Below, one piece after another: positions 5,322 to 7,576 of a DNA stretch of 7,576 bases. The notes under the pieces are model-generated. The model saw nothing but the letters and a program-made list of their open reading frames with translations, was not told the DNA's origin and ran no database searches. Origin of the DNA: Deltaproteobacteria bacterium (lineage in GTDB: Bacteria > Desulfobacterota > SM23-61); the NCBI GenBank assembly GCA_026388915.1, contig JAPLIW010000436.1, positions 1 to 7,576 of the forward strand, in the 5' to 3' direction. How positions within the stretch are numbered: position 1 is the first letter of the stretch; every line of letters begins with the position of its first letter. A program made the position numbers and the translations under genes.

Positions 5322-6818
5322 TTAGGTTCTTTTGTTTATGGATTTCAGGATGGCGCGGGCGGCGGAAACACCCGACTGCAGCGTCGTCTGGTATCCCCCC
5401 GAGGCCACCCATGAACCGGCGAAGTAAAGGCCCTGCACGAATGACCGCCGGTTTTCAAAAAACGATGAGTCCTTGGCATACTGCTCAAACCCGTAGATGG
5501 CCCCCCCGGGATGACCGAGGTAACGCATGTGAGTGAGGGGGGTTGCCACCTCAACCTCTTCGAGATGTTTGCTAATTCCCGGAAAAACCTGCTCGGCGAG
5601 GTTCAGCATGCCCCGGGCAATCCGGTTCTTCGCCCCGAAGTACTGGGAAGGGGGGAGCGATAACCAGGGATCAGCGTACTGAAGGGTAACCAGGGCCGCC
5701 TGGCAGGTTCCCGGGGGGGAAAAGTCTGGATCGGAAACGTTGTAACAGGATAAAAGGGCGGAGTCGGGCACATCCAGGGTCCGCCAGCGGGCAAAGGCAC
5801 GCTCGGGGTCCGACTCCCGGCCGATGAAATTGGTGGTTTCAGAGATCCCCAGATCTTCGGGCCTGCGGTCAAAGCCGAGAAAGACGGTGAATCCGGATGG
5901 ACCAATGGTCTTCCCCCCAAAAGTCTGAAAACTTTCCCGGGGGAGGTTTTCGGGCCCGATGAGGTCGTTGTAGGTCGTAAGCGTGGCCGCGTTGGAAAGG
6001 ACGTAAGAGCAGGGTATTTCCTCTCCATCTTCGGTCAACACCCCCCTGATCTTTTGGTCGGCCACCATAATTTTCTGGGCGGCACAGTTAAACCGCACAA
6101 TTCCTCCGCAGGCCAAAAAAGATTCCAGAAGAACATTGGATAAGGCCTGGGACCCGCCCTTGAGGTGATAGGGCTTAAATTCTATATAGGCCCAGAGCAG
6201 GAGGGCAAAGTCGGAAAAGGGGAGGCGCGAAGGGGGCAGCCCCACATAAGTCCAGTAGGTCGTGATAATGGACTTCAGCAGGGGGTCCTGGAGATACTCG
6301 TCCAGGATCTGCTGCGTCGGTTTCAGCGCATACTTGAAGAAGAGCGGGTATTTTTCCCGGGAGGCCGCCGGGTCGCGGGCAAAGACCACGGCCACCATCT
6401 CCGCAGAAAATTTATAGAGAAAGTCAAAGAAACGTTCGATCCCGGCCCCTTCCCGGGGGAAGCGCGCCTTCAGAGTCTCCACCACGCTCGAGCGGTCGGC
6501 CTCCAGGGTGATGTCCGTTTTCCCCGGAATCACCAGGCGGAAGAGGCTCTTCATCTCCACGAGTTCGAGCTTGTCCAGAATTCCCAGTTCTCCCAGGAGC
6601 ATGCGCAGGGGGCCGGGCTTCTGTTCGCTGCCGATGCCGCTCAATTGGTGGAGGGAGACTTCGAACTCAAACCTGCCCCGGATGAAGCTGGTGGCGCACC
6701 CGCCCGGGATGTTGTGCTTTTCCAACAGCAGGACTTTGAGCCCGTTCCTGGCCAAGGTAAGCGCCGATGTCAGTCCGCCGTTTCCCGCCCCGATGACGAC
6801 CACATTAAAATCAGGCAT
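5322..6818 (-). CDS. CrtI/CrtISO-like FAD-dependent oxidoreductase (phytoene desaturase family)
   Basis: A 498-residue flavoprotein, a usual length for the family. It opens with the FAD-binding fold: VVVIGAGNGGL at 6-16 (G10-x-G12-x-x-G15) and the ribose-binding glutamate E33. PGGCATSF at 38-45 and an FEVSLHQL segment follow, as in carotenoid isomerases and retinol saturases. The C-terminal FAD motif is GLYFAGSWVASGGYQTTLQSG in the last 36 residues, followed by AARAIL. Family members oxidise, isomerise or saturate C=C bonds of polyenes and other lipids; the substrate here cannot be told, and no phytoene synthase or other carotenoid gene lies in the window. The start is ATG 6818, with AAGGAGG 5 bases upstream; an upstream in-frame reading to 6917 adds 33 residues without family character. 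The TAA stop lies at the edge of a repeat unit. The 2Fe-2S reductase follows on the same strand after a 296-base repeat array. Confidence 0.88.
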   Translation of the reverse strand: MPDFNVVVIGAGNGGLTSALTLARNGLKVLLLEKHNIPGGCATSFIRGRFEFEVSLHQLSGIGSEQKPGPLRMLLGELGILDKLELVEMKSLFRLVIPGKTDITLEADRSSVVETLKARFPREGAGIERFFDFLYKFSAEMVAVVFARDPAASREKYPLFFKYALKPTQQILDEYLQDPLLKSIITTYWTYVGLPPSRLPFSDFALLLWAYIEFKPYHLKGGSQALSNVLLESFLACGGIVRFNCAAQKIMVADQKIRGVLTEDGEEIPCSYVLSNAATLTTYNDLIGPENLPRESFQTFGGKTIGPSGFTVFLGFDRRPEDLGISETTNFIGRESDPERAFARWRTLDVPDSALLSCYNVSDPDFSPPGTCQAALVTLQYADPWLSLPPSQYFGAKNRIARGMLNLAEQVFPGISKHLEEVEVATPLTHMRYLGHPGGAIYGFEQYAKDSSFFENRRSFVQGLYFAGSWVASGGYQTTLQSGVSAARAILKSINKRT

Positions 6819-6823
6819 GAGTT

Positions 6824-6830
6824 CCTCCTT
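6824..6830 (-). promoter_or_regulatory. Ribosome binding site fixing the CrtI-like start
   Basis: AAGGAGG on the - strand, 5 bases before ATG 6818. This strong site excludes the 33-residue longer upstream reading. Confidence 0.8.
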
Positions 6831-6884
6831 CCGGGAGCGCAACGATCCGCTGTTCCCTCCTGGGTAAAGGAAATGAAAAGAAAA

Positions 6885-6947
6885 AGCAAGAGAAAAAGAA
6901 AACTTGTCCCCGGGCACCCAAAGGCATCTTAAAAGTGAAGGGGGACA
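6885..6947 (-). terminator. Possible terminator hairpin after the barrel-protein gene
   Basis: On the - strand TGTCCCC (6947-6941) pairs with GGGGACA (6911-6905) over a 29-base loop, followed by AGTTTTCTTTTTCTC. It lies 12 bases after the stop of the small barrel gene. The loop is long for an intrinsic terminator and the T run is interrupted, so termination would be partial at best. If it works, the CrtI-like gene needs its own promoter in 6819-6904; I cannot point to one. Confidence 0.35.
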
Positions 6948-6959
6948 GGAAAAAGAAAA

Positions 6960-7271
6960 TCAGGGAAAGACCTGGACGTAGGCGAAGCGGGCGCGCTCGC
7001 TCACCGAGCCGAACTTGGCGTCATAATCGGCTTTTAACGCCTTGAAATGGTCCGAATCCATGAGCTTCTTGAAGGTGGCCTCGTCCTTGAGTTCGTACAT
7101 GGCCAGGTACTGGTATTTATCCTCACCCAGAATGGCTTTGTACCGGCGGGCGCTCACCGCTCCGTTGAACTGGAGGAACATGGGGACATGGACTTCGTTG
7201 TACCAGCGGTTGAAGGCCTCCTCTTTCTCCTTGGGGATCGTCGCCTTGACCATGAACAGTACGGTTGCCAT
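6960..7271 (-). CDS. Small dimeric alpha-beta-barrel protein (EthD/DUF4286-like)
   Basis: A 103-residue soluble protein. The order fits a ferredoxin-like dimeric barrel: strand ATVLFMVKATI at 2-12, helix KEKEEAFNRWYNEVHVPMF at 14-32, strands around 38-61 (SARRYKAILG, YQYLAMYEL), helix DEATFKKLMDSDHFKALKADY at 63-83, and a final strand RFAYVQVFP at 95-103. The WYNEVHVP segment (W23, Y24, H28, P30) resembles the helix motif of EthD and similar small enzymes or binding proteins. The family name is uncertain and no reaction can be assigned; ABM-type monooxygenases share the fold. ATG 7271 has AAGGAGG 5 bases upstream (7277-7283), so a 5-residue longer reading from 7286 is unlikely. It lies 141 bases before the CrtI-like gene on the same strand, which may mean a shared pathway. 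Confidence 0.65.
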   Translation of the reverse strand: MATVLFMVKATIPKEKEEAFNRWYNEVHVPMFLQFNGAVSARRYKAILGEDKYQYLAMYELKDEATFKKLMDSDHFKALKADYDAKFGSVSERARFAYVQVFP

Positions 7272-7276
7272 CGGAT

Positions 7277-7283
7277 CCTCCTT
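7277..7283 (-). promoter_or_regulatory. Ribosome binding site of the barrel-protein gene
   Basis: AAGGAGG on the - strand, 5 bases before ATG 7271. It sits 7 bases from the first octamer of the tandem array that fills the leader. Confidence 0.8.
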
Positions 7284-7290
7284 CAAAATT

Positions 7291-7366
7291 GGAATATTGG
7301 AATAATGGAATGATGGAATGATGAGACAGCCGGAATAATGGAAAGATGGAATGATGGAATAATGGG
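7291..7366 (+). repeat. Tandem octamer array, consensus GGAATRAT
   Basis: Eight 8-bp units are visible: GGAATATT 7291, GGAATAAT 7299, GGAATGAT 7307 and 7315, then a 9-base interruption (GAGACAGCC), then GGAATAAT 7332, GGAAAGAT 7340, GGAATGAT 7348, GGAATAAT 7356, ending in GGG. The array lies just upstream of the barrel gene, within its 5' leader. Open frames across it are translations of the repeat and not genes. Confidence 0.9.
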
Positions 7367-7408
7367 TAAAACGGAAAAGCGATCAGGAGAGTTGATAGGT
7401 CCTTCTTC

Positions 7409-7434
7409 CCAATATTCCAATATTCCATCGTTCC
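7409..7434 (-). repeat. Inverted partner of the octamer array
   Basis: On the - strand the units GGAACGAT, GGAATATT and GGAATATT, then GG, run from 7434 to 7409. They are the same octamer family as 7291-7366 in opposite orientation, separated by about 42 unrelated bases, so the two blocks can fold as an imperfect long hairpin. Confidence 0.8.
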
Positions 7435-7462
7435 ATTTTTCATTGCATAGGAAATTATAAAA

Positions 7463-7524
7463 GTCTCTGCGCCCTCCGGGGATGAAGAAAAAATCAACCG
7501 CAGAGTACGCAGAGACCGCAGAGC
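7463..7524. repeat. CGCAGAG repeat cluster with inverted arm
   Basis: CCGCAGAGTA, CGCAGAGAC and CGCAGAG occur in tandem at 7499-7523 with a 9-bp period. GTCTCTGCG at 7463-7471 is an exact inverse of CGCAGAGAC at 7508-7516, giving a 9-bp stem with a 36-base loop. Beyond it, to 7576, the sequence is AT-rich with no gene visible. A TATAAT sits at 7459-7454 on the - strand but has no convincing -35 partner. Confidence 0.75.
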
Positions 7525-7576
7525 TTATTCTTGGTAAAGACAAAAAATACAAATCATTTTATGGATCTGGACTCCT

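Noticed and set aside
6165..6932. 255-residue open frame on the + strand
   Set aside because: It is antisense to the CrtI-like gene, whose motifs and ribosome site are clear; the frame has no recognisable domain.
7291..7434. CRISPR array
   Set aside because: Units are 8 bp, contiguous and without spacers, and no cas gene is present.
7454..7459. TATAAT as a -10 promoter box for the barrel gene
   Set aside because: The hexamer is perfect, but no -35-like sequence stands at 16-18 bases and the region is repeat-derived, so it is not called.
7283..7552. 89-residue - strand frame with FHHSIIP-like repeats
   Set aside because: It is a translation of the octamer repeats and CGCAGAG sequence with no domain or plausible start.

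Overview
The window is a stretch of ordinary-looking bacterial chromosome, probably from an anaerobic Desulfobacterota (former Deltaproteobacteria) lineage or a metagenome-assembled relative. This placement is inference. It rests on the protein families (TAT-exported DUF362, DUF6599-like, DUF3014, DUF3795, a CrtI-like oxidoreductase and a 2Fe-2S flavoreductase) and on intergenic repeats of the 'GGACACAGATGAACACAGAT', 'GGAATGAT' and 'CGCAGAG' types, which I associate from memory with such genomes. No rRNA, tRNA, CRISPR, transposase or phage gene is visible.

Layout. The left half (1-3235) is read on the + strand. A composite repeat array (1-157) comes first, then a frameshifted gene for a secreted DUF6599-like protein (244-1153). 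A 266-base repeat-rich gap follows, then a TAT-signal DUF362 protein (1420-2307) and a membrane-anchored DUF3014 protein (2387-3235). All three products seem directed to the cell envelope.

The right half (3322-7271) is read on the - strand and converges on the first half. In transcription order it holds a small dimeric alpha-beta-barrel protein (7271-6960), a phytoene-desaturase/CrtISO-like FAD oxidoreductase (6818-5322), an FAD/NAD(P)H/2Fe-2S reductase (5025-3865) and a cysteine-rich DUF3795 protein with an added zinc-ribbon-like tail (3807-3322). A good intrinsic terminator (3269-3249) closes this side. Together they look like a redox module: the reductase could move electrons between NAD(P)H and another protein, possibly the neighbouring flavoenzyme. 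No carotenoid-synthesis gene is present, so the substrate is unknown. The array at 5026-5321 splits the group, so a single operon is not certain.

The most distinctive non-gene content is the repeats. Two 115-bp composite units, about 93% identical and in direct orientation, lie about 5.1 kb apart and each carries a perfect 9-bp-stem palindrome. Related 20-bp units abut genes closely enough that the stop codons of two genes fall inside repeat sequence. A second system of 8-bp tandem units, with an inverted partner, fills the leader of the rightmost gene. Nothing here amounts to a recognisable new defence or mobile system. The best leads are the repeat-gene junctions, the broken DUF6599-like gene and the uncharacterised redox cluster.
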